Assembly (NCBI RefSeq): GCF_000025725.1
Contig: NC_013943.1
Location: 1,674,001-1,738,000 of the forward strand
DNA from: Denitrovibrio acetiphilus DSM 12809
Lineage (GTDB): Bacteria > Chrysiogenota > Deferribacteres > Deferribacterales > Geovibrionaceae
Length of the DNA stretch: 64,000 nucleotides
Direction: 5' to 3'
Shown: positions 43,006-53,375 of the stretch, piece after piece
How positions within the stretch are numbered: position 1 is the stretch's first letter
Layout: each line of letters starts with the position of its first letter
Program-made: the position numbers and the translations under genes
Notes under the pieces: model-generated
Told to the model about the DNA's origin: nothing
The model's database searches: none
What the model saw: the letters and a program-made list of their open reading frames with translations, nothing else

Positions 43006-44546
43006 ATGCACGACATCCTGGATATTCTACGACGCAGAAAGCATGGCGACGGCTTTAAGACGATCGCCAAGGCTCGCAAGATGTCTAGAAACACCATCAG
43101 GAAATACATAGAACTGGCTGTCACTTTGGGTTTCGAAAGTGACAGTGAGCCACCACTGGAGGAGATCGCATACGGTGTCTACCGCAAAGTATACGGAGAC
43201 GGTTCTCGCCCAGTCAGTGAGTGCCGTAAAGTTCTTATTCCATACAAAGAGAAACTGGAACACTGGCTGAGTGAAGAGCGCCTCACTATGACCAAGATTC
43301 ATTCTCTTCTTAAGCGTCATGGTGTTTCTGTAAGCTATGACACACTGCGCCGCTACCTTCATGAAGATCTTGGTTTCTTTAAGCACAACACAGTCCGCAT
43401 GCCTGAAACTGCTCCAGGCGAATACGCAGAGGTTGATTTCGGTCGTCTGGGGCTTTTATATGACCCTGAGACAGACAGAAGGCGTGTGGTCCATGCATTG
43501 ATAGTGACTTTGCCTTACAGCCGCTATCAGTATGTTCACCTTTGCCATAGCATGAAATTCCAGGAAGTAATCACCGGTCTGGAATCAGCCTGGGAATTCT
43601 TCGGCGGTGTTCCTGCGAAAGTGATTGTCGACAACATGAAGACAGCCATAGATAAGGCAGACCGTTATGATGCGCAGTTCAACCGCTACTTTTATGAGTA
43701 TGCTTGTTACCGTGGATTTATCATAGACCCTGCAAGGGCAGTGCTCCGAAAGACAAGCCTAAAGTTGAAAGAAATGTATCATATGTCAGAGATAACTTCT
43801 TTAAAGGAGAGACATTCAGGAGCCTTTCCCATGCACAGGAAGCAGCAGATGCCTGGTGCAGAACTGTCTCCGGCATGCGTATACATGGCACAACTAAAAA
43901 GCATCCCCGCATTGTATTTGATATGGAAGAGCAGGCGAATCTGCTCCCTCTGGAACAGGAGCGTTACGATGTACCTTTCTGGGGAACCTGCAAAGTGCAT
44001 CCAGACCATCATATCCGTATTCAAAGCGCTCTTTATTCTGTCCCCACTGTATACATAGGCAAAGAGGTTTCTGTAAGGCTGGACAGCAAGCTGGTTCGCA
44101 TTTACCACAAAGAGCAGCAGATAAAGGTGCATAGTCGTATGAAAAAAGGTAAACGCTCAACAGACACCAGTGACTATCCTGAAGAGAAACGTGGATACAC
44201 CATGAAGAGCTGTGAATATCATATTTATAAGGCTAAAGAAGTAGGTTTCTACTGCGGAGAATTTATGGAGCGTCTGCTATCCGGTGACTTCCCATGGCAG
44301 AATCTAAGGCAGGCTCAGAAACTCATCCGGGATGCTGATAAATATGGTCATGGTCGTATGGAGCAGGCATGTCAGCGGGCAGTAAGCTTCGACCTCATCA
44401 ATGTGTACAGAGTAGTAAATATAATTGAGCTCTCTATGCAGAATAATGAGGTAGAAAAATCTTCCTGTAAAGTGCTGAAACCCGCTAAATTTACACGCAA
44501 TAAAAACTATTTCTACGAAGGAGGTCACGATGACACTATCAAATGA
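43006..44546 (+). pseudogene. istA: IS21-family transposase IstA, frameshifted
   Basis: Start at 43006, preceded by AAAGGAG. The first 245 codons are a normal IstA: helix-turn-helix (FKTIAKARKMSRNTIRKYI), YDTLRRYL, the DDE core with YAEVDFGRLG and KVIVDNMKTAI. At about 43736-43746, after FIIDPAR, the frame breaks, and the natural continuation SAPKDKPKVERNVSYVRDNF is found in the next frame down to the stop at 44546. The shift equals the loss of one base. No slippery heptamer is visible, so a plain mutation is more likely than programmed frameshifting. The product would lack its last catalytic region. Confidence 0.88.
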
Positions 44547-45276
44547 ACTGAAACAGACAGTAAAAAAACTAAGGCTGTCGGGAATACTGGCTACTTTACC
44601 GGAACGGATGGCTTATGCCAAACAGCAGCACCTGACATATGCAGAGTTTCTTGAGTTGGTAATGCAGGATGAAGTGGACAGGCGTCTTCATAACCAGGTG
44701 GATAATCAAATGAAAAAAGCTGGTATTAACCCCTTTGAGACACTGGAGAGATATGACTTCGACGCTCCGGTGCAGGTAGACAGAGAAATGATCAAAGGAC
44801 TGTTCGGTCTGAATTTTATTGAGGAAAAAGATAACGTGATGCTGTGCGGACCTGTCGGTGTTGGTAAAACATATCTGGCAAATGCATTGGCCCACGCTGC
44901 TGTGCGAAGAGGTAAAAAAGTCCTGATGGTCAGAGCAGAGAAACTTTTTAAAAGACTGCAGCAGTCCAGAGCTGACTACTCCTATGAGAAGGCTCTGCTT
45001 GGATTTATTACTCCCGATATGCTTATTATAGATGACTTCGGACTGAAGGCATTGAATGAACAACAGTCTACTGACTTCTATGAGATTGTTGTGGAAAGGT
45101 ACGGGAGAGCATCTACTGTGATCACAAGCAACAGGGATACGGATGAATGGCTGGAACTATTCCATGACCCGATTCTCGCAAACTCGGCACTCGACAGGTT
45201 GGTGCATAATGCATACAGAGTTGTCATTGAGGGTGAGAGCTATAGAAAAATTAAATCCAGAAAAAAGTTGATTTAA
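44530..45276 (+). CDS. istB: IS21-family ATPase helper IstB
   Basis: 248 residues, intact. Walker A GPVGVGKTY, Walker B MLIIDDFGLKAL and the arginine/sensor region VITSNRDTDEWLELF are present, all typical of IstB AAA+ proteins that help IstA choose targets. AGGAGG is present upstream, and the start overlaps the shifted istA frame by 17 bases, showing that the shifted frame is the ancestral one. Confidence 0.95.
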   Translation: MTLSNELKQTVKKLRLSGILATLPERMAYAKQQHLTYAEFLELVMQDEVDRRLHNQVDNQMKKAGINPFETLERYDFDAPVQVDREMIKGLFGLNFIEEKDNVMLCGPVGVGKTYLANALAHAAVRRGKKVLMVRAEKLFKRLQQSRADYSYEKALLGFITPDMLIIDDFGLKALNEQQSTDFYEIVVERYGRASTVITSNRDTDEWLELFHDPILANSALDRLVHNAYRVVIEGESYRKIKSRKKLI

Positions 45277-45358
45277 AAAGGAAGATGACGTAAACAAAAA
45301 TTAAGGAGAGAGGGGGTCAATTAACCTGCAAATCAGAGGGGTCAATTGAACTGCAAAA

Positions 45359-45572
45359 TGACATTTTCCACTGAGTCTGAGTTTCGTAGTTTACGCAGAG
45401 TGTTGTCCAGTTTTTTAGCGATGGAAGATAGATTTACTTTGTCATTCTGGGATACATTATTTTCGTTCTTATCCTGTTGGTCTGATACACCTTTAATAGA
45501 GATGTTTTCAGTAGAGAAAATATTTTCAAACGGATTATTAAAGCTTATGTTTATAATGAACCCCTTCGACAA
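45359..45572 (-). pseudogene. N-terminal part of the small gene interrupted by IS21
   Basis: About 71 codons from a TTG at 45572 without a clear ribosome site, ending in the IS21 right end. The sequence is hydrophilic (NDKVNLSSIAKKLDNTLRKL) with a weak likeness to FlgM-type anti-sigma factors. It is too short to name. See 42584-42821 for the other half. Confidence 0.6.
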
Positions 45573-45705
45573 AACAATATGTTAATATAGTTATCGGAGG
45601 GTTTTGGGATTTCTTTAATTAATTCCCGGATTAAAAAATCATCATTTATGTTTTGGGTGTGACTCATAAATTATGAAAAATAACAAATTGCAAAAGAAGA
45701 GATTC

Positions 45706-45712
45706 TAGGTAT
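45706..45712. repeat. 7-bp target-site duplication of the IS4 element, left copy
   Basis: TAGGTAT directly before the left tip, repeated at 47239-47245 directly after the right tip. Confidence 0.85.
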
Positions 45713-47238
45713 CTCAAGTTTCGCACCTTTGAAACATCAGATTCTGTATTGAAAGCCTTACCATTTCCTGTATTCCAGCCAATTTATTCATAAAAACTGT
45801 AAATGTTTCCTTTGCTCCATCAATTATTGATAATAATCGGTTTATGAATTTTTCCATAAACGCCAGAATATTCAGTTCTTCGACCTCATAACGCAGACCC
45901 TCATACAGACTGCCTTTGTGACGGAAATCACCATTTATCCGTTCCATATAGCTCAGGATGATAAACCTAACGAGCGATAGTGTTAGGAAGCAAATAGTAG
46001 CCTCAAAGGTTCTGGATTGATTTTTCCCAAAGAAAAGCTTGCTCTTGGCATCTTTAAACAACACTTCTACTGCCCAACGCTGACCATAGGTTTCAATTAT
46101 TTTTGCCGATGTCAAAGATGTATCCGTAGACAGTAGAATAATAGGCTTCTTTGATTTACTTTTCTCAGATGGCTGACAGAAGACCAGCTTAACCAGAGTT
46201 GAACCGAAAAAAGCATTGATGGAAGATACAGACACCCGATCTTTGCCAATTGTTACTGTTGCCTTAATCAAATCTGGAACAACACATTCCCATAAGCGTT
46301 TGGTTGAGTATACCTTGCCATTTACAGCAACAGTCAATGTCGGTGTAGTTTTAAGCATGGCAATCACGTCATAGCCTATCTCATTATAAATTGACGACAC
46401 CAGCCTCGGCATACAGTACCAGCTGTCAAACAGAACAGCCCCAGCATCCAGACCCTTCTGTTTCGCCCGTTTAAGCATTTCCTTTACCAGTGTTGGTTTG
46501 TCTTTTACTGCTTCCTGTCGACGATGCCACGCCAGCATCCGCTTATCCATTTCAATTTCTGTCGATTGTTTGAATACTTTTCTGCTGCTTCGCTGCAAAG
46601 CAAAATCTACAGGGACAAATGACGCACGATCACTCCAGCCAAGCACAACAGCACTGAAGCCTTTCACGCTTTTACCTTTGCTATGGTCAAACACCCATGA
46701 TACTTCTTCTATCTTTTTGCCGGCTTTCTGAATTACTGTGTCATCAATTACAAGAACACGCTGCTGCCAGCTGCTGAATGATTTGAAATATCTGATCACA
46801 TTAAGCGATATATCCATCATAAAACGCCGCCAATTGATACTTGTACGTGTACTTAAACGATAAAAAACATCTTTACCGCCTAAATCAAATAGACTGTTCC
46901 GGCAATGGGAAACAAAATGGTGAACGCTCTTACCGAGAAAAGTCAGAAAAACTAAAGCCACAAGAATCGAAAACGGCTCGACGCCCTGATTCTTTGAAAT
47001 ACCGCACCTATAGGCAATTGTACGCAGTTGCAAAGCCTTCATTACTCGGAATATCTCAAATTCTTTCCACAATGCCGCTTGTATTTCAGACTGCCATGAT
47101 TTATTCTCAAGCATAGAAAAAGTCTCCTTGATGTAATTGTTATTGGAAAATCAATATACCATCTATGTGAGACTTTTTCTATTGTTATCCTAGCTATAAC
47201 AACAAGTTATCGCACTATATCAAGATGCGAAACTTGAG
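45713..47238. mobile_element. IS4-family insertion sequence, complete
   Basis: 1526 bases. The tips are inverted repeats CTCAAGTTTCGCA..CTT. Exact 7-bp target duplications on both sides and an intact transposase suggest a recent insertion. The last codons of the transposase lie in the left inverted repeat. Confidence 0.9.
45714..47114 (-). CDS. IS4-family transposase
   Basis: 466 residues with the catalytic DDE set: first Asp in VLVIDDTVIQKAG, second in GAVLFDSWYCMP, and the YREK signature (Y-2-R-3-E-6-K) in YGQRWAVEVLFKDAK. The C-terminal FIILSYMERINGD-type helix region is normal. No frameshift is seen, so the element may be active. It lies 350 bases from the IS21 element but is independent of it. 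Confidence 0.95.
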   Translation of the reverse strand: MLENKSWQSEIQAALWKEFEIFRVMKALQLRTIAYRCGISKNQGVEPFSILVALVFLTFLGKSVHHFVSHCRNSLFDLGGKDVFYRLSTRTSINWRRFMMDISLNVIRYFKSFSSWQQRVLVIDDTVIQKAGKKIEEVSWVFDHSKGKSVKGFSAVVLGWSDRASFVPVDFALQRSSRKVFKQSTEIEMDKRMLAWHRRQEAVKDKPTLVKEMLKRAKQKGLDAGAVLFDSWYCMPRLVSSIYNEIGYDVIAMLKTTPTLTVAVNGKVYSTKRLWECVVPDLIKATVTIGKDRVSVSSINAFFGSTLVKLVFCQPSEKSKSKKPIILLSTDTSLTSAKIIETYGQRWAVEVLFKDAKSKLFFGKNQSRTFEATICFLTLSLVRFIILSYMERINGDFRHKGSLYEGLRYEVEELNILAFMEKFINRLLSIIDGAKETFTVFMNKLAGIQEMVRLSIQNLMFQRCET

Positions 47239-47460
47239 TAGGTATTAGTTTAAAACTATCCACAGCGGTTATCAGACAGAAACTTATCCTTTAACACTAG
47301 TCTTTTAACTCGTAATTAACTATATTGCGATATTGTTATTTTTCACAAAGTTATGAACGTATTTTCATTGACCGACCACATTTTAAGCGGTAATTTTAAG
47401 TAGGTGATGTATTAGAAATTAATAACCCCAGTAAAAAAAAGCGGGTAAATGGAGATGAAA

Positions 47461-49173
47461 ATGAAATTGTTTAAAATCCTTGTCCTGCTGCTTTCAATAA
47501 CAGCACTGGCAGCCTGTGGCGGAGGCAGTGGAAGCTCATCAGACGCAGCAAAATCTGATGTAGTCGTCAAAACCCAGATAGACTTCGGAACAGCAGCAAT
47601 AACTAATTCCCAAGGCTATGTCACAACAAAAGCAACTACTGCCATAGTTGTAACTCTCACTATGGAAGACGGAACAAGTTATCAGATGACGGATAACGGC
47701 AACGGAGATTATTCCTGTACCGTATCAAACTACTCATCAGGCGCTGCCGGATATATCGAAGCTCATGCCGGTGATGTTGTTCTCAAAAACTTTTTCGACG
47801 GTCTCACAGACGATAACGGAGAAGCAGATATAGGTGCAACAGACCCCGACACAACTCTTTTTGTTGATGTACTTTCAACTTTCGCAGCGGCACTCACAGA
47901 AAATGAAAACATCGTCACTGCAAGCAAACTCCTTGAAATGTACAGTAATGCTGCACTTGATATAGACGTTGTTGAGCTCAAAGAGCAGGTTGCAAACGAA
48001 GGGACATACGAATCCCTGAGACACACCTATAACGCCCAACTGACATGGGAAAAAGCTGAATCAGGCGAAGGTGTTTCGGCTGCACTGGCATCTGCGCTCA
48101 CTGAATCAACTGTTTATAAAGAGATACACACGGGCGGCATCACTCCACCGCCAGGAGCAACAACTAACGACATTAAAGCAGTGATAACAACTATTTATTC
48201 TGCATATGCAACAGGAGATGTGTCAGAACTCGCAAAAGCAATTGATTCATCTAAATTCCTCATGGATGGCTATGATACAGAGCACTGGCTTGCCGATATC
48301 GAAGAGGAAATTATAGAAGCCGAAGAGGAAGGACTCACCAGAGAAGTTGTAACCCTCGATGTCTCCGGAACCAAAATAGACTCCACAAACCAGTACAAAG
48401 TATTTATCGTTACACACGAAAGAATCAAAAATGCTAACGGTGATATTATAGAAGAATACAGAGACAATGACCACGCAAGCAACTCTTACAAAGCTTCCCC
48501 TACTTTAGTTGAAAATAATGGCGGCACATGGACTCTGATAGGGAATCAGAAAAAATCTGAAACATGGCTCAGCATGAATTTTCATAAAAACGGCAGCAGT
48601 GATGTCAGTAAATCTTTCTGGGCTGAAGTCACAGCAACTGAATCGTATCCGGTTTCTGCTGTAACCATGACATCAGATGCTTTCAGCGGCACAAAAACCC
48701 TCACCGTGCAGGATACCGACGACAATGATGAATATATCCTCTCCATGACAACAGGTGACGACTTACTTATATCAGACCTTTGTAACAATGAGAGTTTTGT
48801 ATTTAACGTTGAATACACGGATGGTACAAACGAAGTCACTACTATAAAGCTTCCCTCATGTCCTACAAGCGCTGAGATAGAGGCAAATACACCAGAAATA
48901 AATGATATTGTGGTTAACTCCGATAATTCTCTGACTGTAAGTTTCGATAAAGGTGCTCTTTCAGACAAACTTAGCTGGCTGTATCTGGAAGTTCTCGACA
49001 GCAACGGTTACGATATAGAAGAAGAGGATGACATACCTTTTGAAGCAACATCAGTAAAAATTGAAGCCGATGATCTTATTAATAACAACATTTATACAAT
49101 AAGACTCACCGCAAGCGACACCGCAGGCAGATCATTTTCAACAGAAACGACTTATCCTTACAACATGGAATGA
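47461..49173 (+). CDS. Large exported lipoprotein, unknown function
   Basis: 570 residues from the ATG at 47461, which has GGAG at proper spacing; two in-frame ATGs 6 and 12 bases upstream are less well placed. Lipobox ALAACGGG follows the signal peptide, then a Ser/Gly linker. The N-terminal third (to about 120) and C-terminal third look like beta-sandwich modules; the last 80 residues (PEINDIVVNSDNSLTVSFDK...) resemble a fibronectin-like repeat. The middle is helical and acidic. I do not recognise the family. It stands alone, ended by a strong terminator. The 220 bases between the IS4 element and this gene show no motif I can support. Confidence 0.75.
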   Translation: MKLFKILVLLLSITALAACGGGSGSSSDAAKSDVVVKTQIDFGTAAITNSQGYVTTKATTAIVVTLTMEDGTSYQMTDNGNGDYSCTVSNYSSGAAGYIEAHAGDVVLKNFFDGLTDDNGEADIGATDPDTTLFVDVLSTFAAALTENENIVTASKLLEMYSNAALDIDVVELKEQVANEGTYESLRHTYNAQLTWEKAESGEGVSAALASALTESTVYKEIHTGGITPPPGATTNDIKAVITTIYSAYATGDVSELAKAIDSSKFLMDGYDTEHWLADIEEEIIEAEEEGLTREVVTLDVSGTKIDSTNQYKVFIVTHERIKNANGDIIEEYRDNDHASNSYKASPTLVENNGGTWTLIGNQKKSETWLSMNFHKNGSSDVSKSFWAEVTATESYPVSAVTMTSDAFSGTKTLTVQDTDDNDEYILSMTTGDDLLISDLCNNESFVFNVEYTDGTNEVTTIKLPSCPTSAEIEANTPEINDIVVNSDNSLTVSFDKGALSDKLSWLYLEVLDSNGYDIEEEDDIPFEATSVKIEADDLINNNIYTIRLTASDTAGRSFSTETTYPYNME

Positions 49174-49181
49174 TCTTTACA

Positions 49182-49210
49182 GGCAGGGTGTAACAGCCCT
49201 GCCTTTTTTT
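49182..49210. terminator. Intrinsic terminator between convergent genes
   Basis: GGCAGGG and CCCTGCC flank an 8-base loop, followed by seven T residues on the plus strand. The T-run touches the stop region of the kinase gene on the other strand. Confidence 0.88.
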
Positions 49211-50546
49211 AAAACGTAAAACTGGCAAACATCCCCCCCTCGCCTTTTATCTGAGAAACCGCATTCAGTTTTTCAGCCATACTGGAAACCAGCATAAGCC
49301 CATAGGAGTCAGGTTTTTTTGATGCCGTATCAAAATCAAAACCGACACCGTTATCTCTATAGGTAAACTCTGTCTTGCCGTCGACACGTTTAAAGGTCAC
49401 AAATATCTTCGGGGCTACGACACTGTCCTTAAATGCATGTTTAAACGAATTTGTAAGAAGCTCGTTTAGTATGAGTCCGCAGGAGAGAGCATGAACGCCG
49501 GACAAAGTAAAAGAGTCAACGTCACTGATAAATTCCACATCACTGTTTCTCCCGAGCGAATGTGTCTGACAGAAACTTTTATATATTTTTGAAATATATT
49601 TTTCCGAATCAATCCCTGTGGAACTGCCAGAAGCAAACATGCTGTGCATATGCGCCATTGATATCATACGATCCTGTATATCCTGCAAAACTTCATTTTT
49701 ATCATGAGTACAGCTTTTTTCCATATGGACATCTATTATGCTTGAAATAATCTGAAGGTTATTTTTGATTCTGTGATTGAATTCCTGCATGAGGATATCT
49801 TTTTCGTTATTCAGGTTTTCTTCTTTTCGCATCATTGCTGTCATCTTAAGATAAGCATAAAAGAGAACAGCTATACCAAAAAACCATATAAGAAAGCTGA
49901 CAATCATATGAGATGCAGACTTGTTCATAAAAGCATCCAGATAACCTTTTAAAGGGATCGCTACGCTTATACCGCCACGGATATCACCAACCTCGTACCC
50001 CTGAAAAGCGTGACACTTAAGGCAGCCCTCCTCTGTAATAAAAGGTTTCATAAAACGCAGGTACTGGACACCGTCGACAACATCTATCCCAGAATAAACC
50101 GACAGCCCGCTTTTAATCTTTGCAAATGCCTCCTGCTCCCATTTATCAGGTTTGTTGGCAGGATTGAGAACAATGTCACTGATGAGATGCCCCTGTGGAA
50201 CTTTACTGTCTGCTAATTCAAAAACCTGCCTTGTCATAAAAGCAGGATTAACAAGGGTCAGCTTCTTGCCGTTTTCGGTTATAATATCCCTGTTGTCGAT
50301 GTTTTCCAGATAAGGGTTAGGCTGCATATCTTCCGTTACAAAAACGTATACGCCACCATGAGAGGCAGACCATCTGCGATATAGGGAATCTTTGAGAAAG
50401 GTAAGATCCGCTTCTTTGACTGCAATATGCATAGCAGCATTTTTATATTCGATATGCTGGAGGAACACATGTGCCAAAACAAGCAATGTCCACGTAATGA
50501 TAAGAGCAACAAAATAGAGTAGAAATTTTCTTGTATTTGTTGACAT
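49209..50546 (-). CDS. Sensor histidine kinase with a Tll0287-like CxxCH sensor domain
   Basis: 445 residues from the ATG at 50546, chosen because GAGGGTGAG precedes it. Membrane helices at about 9-28 and 215-235 enclose a periplasmic DUF3365/Tll0287-like domain (HLISDIVLNPANKPDKWEQE, then EEGCLKCHAFQGYEVGDIRGG). The CLKCH motif (residues about 175-179) is a c-type heme attachment site. The kinase part is of the HisKA_2 type with the phospho-accepting His258 in EFNHRIKNNLQIISSI and an HATPase domain with NELLTNSFKHAF and RDNGVGFDF. It probably senses redox or gas through heme. No partner regulator is adjacent. Confidence 0.87.
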   Translation of the reverse strand: MSTNTRKFLLYFVALIITWTLLVLAHVFLQHIEYKNAAMHIAVKEADLTFLKDSLYRRWSASHGGVYVFVTEDMQPNPYLENIDNRDIITENGKKLTLVNPAFMTRQVFELADSKVPQGHLISDIVLNPANKPDKWEQEAFAKIKSGLSVYSGIDVVDGVQYLRFMKPFITEEGCLKCHAFQGYEVGDIRGGISVAIPLKGYLDAFMNKSASHMIVSFLIWFFGIAVLFYAYLKMTAMMRKEENLNNEKDILMQEFNHRIKNNLQIISSIIDVHMEKSCTHDKNEVLQDIQDRMISMAHMHSMFASGSSTGIDSEKYISKIYKSFCQTHSLGRNSDVEFISDVDSFTLSGVHALSCGLILNELLTNSFKHAFKDSVVAPKIFVTFKRVDGKTEFTYRDNGVGFDFDTASKKPDSYGLMLVSSMAEKLNAVSQIKGEGGMFASFTF

Positions 50547-50841
50547 ATACTCACCCTCAAACAAAGGATATCATACTTTTATATGCACTACGCGTTGAAT
50601 TATCGTCAGCATACTGTAATAATAGTTTATACAAAAAGAACAATTGCAGTAATTAGGTTTGATGACAGTAAACCAGTATTAATAAGGTATTAATAAACAA
50701 AACATTTAACTCACATGCCCTTATCATTCAGGCTATTCATTAACGAATAGCAAAAAAAGAATTATATGTTTGATTTTCTATTATATTAATACTTAACTGT
50801 ATGTAATTAATTATTTTAATGCAAAACGTAAGGAGCTGATT

Positions 50842-52518
50842 ATGTCTTTAAAAATTAAGTTAATTCTGCTGGTTTCTCTGTCAGTATTAACAGCATGCGG
50901 GGTCATAGCCGGAATATCTGTTTACCAATTAAAAAAACTGGGACATGAAGAAACAGCCAGATTCAGAGCAAACATGATGGATGCCAAAAGAGCTGAAGTT
51001 AAAAATTATATGGATGTTGCACTCACTTCAATTAAAAGAGTATATGACGACCCCGTAATAAGTGAGCAAGAAAAAAAAGAGAGGGTCAGCACGATTATAC
51101 GTGATCTGAGATATGGTTCTGACGGGTATTATTTCATGTATACATATGAAGGAAAAAATATCGTTCTAGGCCCCAAACCGGAGCTCGAAGGTAAAAGCCT
51201 CTGGGACATGAAAGATGCTAACGGAGATTATCTCATCAGGGCAATGTCCAAAGTTGCCAGAGAAGGTGGCGGATTTCACCAGTACCCGTGGGACAAACCT
51301 TCTAAAAACGCTGTTGTCGATAAACTTGGATATGTAGTACCGTTAAAGGGATGGGAGTGGTTTATAGGAACAGGTTTTTATATTGACGACATCGACGATC
51401 AAGTGACCATCATGCAGGATGAAACCAATGAGAAAATTACTCAGCTCTTTATATTGATATTTCTCTCTGCCGTCATAGTAACTATTGCCTTTGCCTTTGT
51501 TACTGTAATATTAAGTAAAATCCTGATGAAGAACCTTCTTATCACTGCTGATGTGCTGAAAGATATCTCAGAAGGAGAAGGAGACCTTACCATATCCCTT
51601 GATGACTCCAGCAGGGATGAAGTGGGTATAGTAGCTCATAATTTCAACACATTTCTGGAAAAACTCCGCAGTATCATTATAGCTGTGAAAGAAAGCGCAG
51701 GGAGTGTGGCATCGGGCGCAACTCAGTTAGCTTCTACTACAGAGGAAATTTCGTCAACTTTTCACGAACAGTCAGCGCAGGTATCAAGTGTTGCATCAGC
51801 TACAGAAGAACTGTCTGCTTCATCCAGTGAAGTGCTGGAACTGCTAAACGAAGGCATTGAACGTACAAAGGACGCTGCTAAATTTACAGAAAACGGACAA
51901 ACAACCCTCTCTAATGCTATGACACAGATAGACGGGATAAAATCAAGGGTGGACGATCTTGATAAATCAATAAATTCCCTCTCTGAATCCAGCGGTGACA
52001 TTAGCAATATCATAAACGTGATTAACGATATTGCCGATCAGACTAACCTTCTTGCATTAAATGCTGCGATAGAAGCGGCAAGAGCCGGAGAAGCCGGACG
52101 TGGATTTGCAGTTGTTGCAGACGAGGTTAGGAAACTAGCCGAAAGAACTCAGGGAGCCACAAGTGAAGTCGGTTCAATAATAAGCAACCTTGTGACAGAA
52201 ACCAAAGCAGCCTCAGGAAATATGGAAAAAGCAAGAAGTCAGGTCGGACTCGGCGTACAGGCAATGACAGACACAAGCTCTGCATTCAGAAATATTGTTA
52301 ACTCTATGAGTGAAGTTGAAAGAGTAAATGATACAATCAGCAATGCAGTACATGAGCAGACCACTACTGTTCACAGCATAAATGACAACACTCAGTCTAT
52401 AAGCTCCGGCTTGGAGGAAAGCTCTGTCGCCATGAGCGAAATAACACAGACTATCAGCGACTTACAAATGCAGGCAAGTGAACTGGAGCTTCTGGTTTCA
52501 AAATTTAAAACAAACTGA
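50842..52518 (+). CDS. Methyl-accepting chemotaxis protein with a single Cache domain
   Basis: 558 residues. A helix at 8-28, a periplasmic sCache_2 domain (about 35-190, with the hallmark [20 protein letters not shown] and [15 protein letters not shown]), a second helix near 200-222, HAMP, and a signalling domain whose tip has [19 protein letters not shown] (about 397-420). GGAG precedes the start. The sCache_2 fold binds small carboxylates and similar ligands. It is divergent from the heme-kinase gene, with 295 bases between them that hold no clear motif. Confidence 0.93.
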   Translation: MSLKIKLILLVSLSVLTACGVIAGISVYQLKKLGHEETARFRANMMDAKRAEVKNYMDVALTSIKRVYDDPVISEQEKKERVSTIIRDLRYGSDGYYFMYTYEGKNIVLGPKPELEGKSLWDMKDANGDYLIRAMSKVAREGGGFHQYPWDKPSKNAVVDKLGYVVPLKGWEWFIGTGFYIDDIDDQVTIMQDETNEKITQLFILIFLSAVIVTIAFAFVTVILSKILMKNLLITADVLKDISEGEGDLTISLDDSSRDEVGIVAHNFNTFLEKLRSIIIAVKESAGSVASGATQLASTTEEISSTFHEQSAQVSSVASATEELSASSSEVLELLNEGIERTKDAAKFTENGQTTLSNAMTQIDGIKSRVDDLDKSINSLSESSGDISNIINVINDIADQTNLLALNAAIEAARAGEAGRGFAVVADEVRKLAERTQGATSEVGSIISNLVTETKAASGNMEKARSQVGLGVQAMTDTSSAFRNIVNSMSEVERVNDTISNAVHEQTTTVHSINDNTQSISSGLEESSVAMSEITQTISDLQMQASELELLVSKFKTN

Positions 52519-52537
52519 TACGTACTACTAATGATAT

Positions 52538-52570
52538 CCGGCAGGAGCTGATTCACAAGGCTCCTGTCGG
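52538..52570. other. Stem-loop after the chemoreceptor gene
   Basis: CCGGCAGGAGC pairs with GCTCCTGTCGG around an 11-base loop. The following sequence is only moderately T-rich, so termination is possible but not certain. Confidence 0.55.
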
Positions 52571-52700
52571 CTTCAAATACATTTAAGTTATAAAAGTATC
52601 TATTTTAAAAATAAAAAAAAAGATAATGACTCTAGAAAATGCTTTTGAAAATAACAGCGGGTGATATATTGTGTTCAAAAGTAATTTTGAGAGATGACCT

Positions 52701-53375
52701 ATGAGAATTCTTCTTGTTGAAGATGATTTCGATTTATCAGAAAACATTATAGACTTCCTTACAGACTGTGGGTACGACTGCGATTTTGCGTATAACGGTA
52801 TCGTTGCAGTAGACCTCATCAAACAGAATCCCTACGACCTTATAATTCTGGATATAGGCCTCCCCGGGATAAACGGCTTTGAAGTATGCAGGATAGTCAG
52901 ACAGGATCTTAAACTGAATACTCCTGTGATTATGCTGACTGCACTAATATCTCTGGATGATAAACTATCCGGCTTTCAGGCGGGCACAGATGACTATCTG
53001 CCCAAACCGTTCGACATGCCGGAACTTCAGGCAAGGATAGAAGCTCTGGCAAAAAGAACAAGACCTGTACAAAACCATGTACTCACAGTGGGCAGTCTCG
53101 TATACGACGTTGAACAGGGTATCCTGACAAGGAACAACATAGAACTTCAGCTGCCTCCGGTATGTATGCATATATTGCGTATACTCATGGAAGCATCTCC
53201 TAACCTTGTTTCCAAAAGCGAACTGGAATATGCTATATGGGGACATACTCCGCCGGAAACCGATGCCCTTAAAGCACATCTCTATACGCTGAGGAACATA
53301 ATAGACAAACCTTTTAGTAAAAACATGCTCGTTACTGTCAGAGGACAGGGATATAAAGTTGTGGCATCCGAATGA
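52701..53375 (+). CDS. OmpR-family response regulator
   Basis: 224 residues: a receiver domain with VEDD and phospho-acceptor Asp51 (LILDIGLPG), and lysine of PKPFDMPEL at the expected place, then a winged-helix domain ending VTVRGQGYKVV. The kinase gene follows with a 4-base ATGA overlap. The TMAO reductase gene lies just beyond the kinase, so this pair is the best candidate to control it. Confidence 0.93.
   Translation: MRILLVEDDFDLSENIIDFLTDCGYDCDFAYNGIVAVDLIKQNPYDLIILDIGLPGINGFEVCRIVRQDLKLNTPVIMLTALISLDDKLSGFQAGTDDYLPKPFDMPELQARIEALAKRTRPVQNHVLTVGSLVYDVEQGILTRNNIELQLPPVCMHILRILMEASPNLVSKSELEYAIWGHTPPETDALKAHLYTLRNIIDKPFSKNMLVTVRGQGYKVVASE

Larger units (their letters stand above)
42822..45358. 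mobile_element. IS21-family insertion sequence
   Basis: About 2.54 kb, bounded by TTTTGCAGTTCAATTGACCC on both sides in inverted orientation. The left end carries two further copies of the GCAG/ATTCAATTGACCCC motif and the right end one, giving the multiple terminal repeats usual in IS21 elements. A 3-base TGA flanks each tip, shorter than the usual 4-8 base target duplication. It encodes IstA and IstB. Confidence 0.9.

Noticed and set aside
43730-43750. Programmed ribosomal frameshifting in istA
   Set aside because: No slippery heptamer or following stem-loop is visible, and IS21 istA normally needs no frameshift.
43704-44546. A separate gene for the C-terminal half of IstA
   Set aside because: Its sequence continues the IstA domain exactly after FIIDPAR in another frame, so it is one broken gene rather than two.
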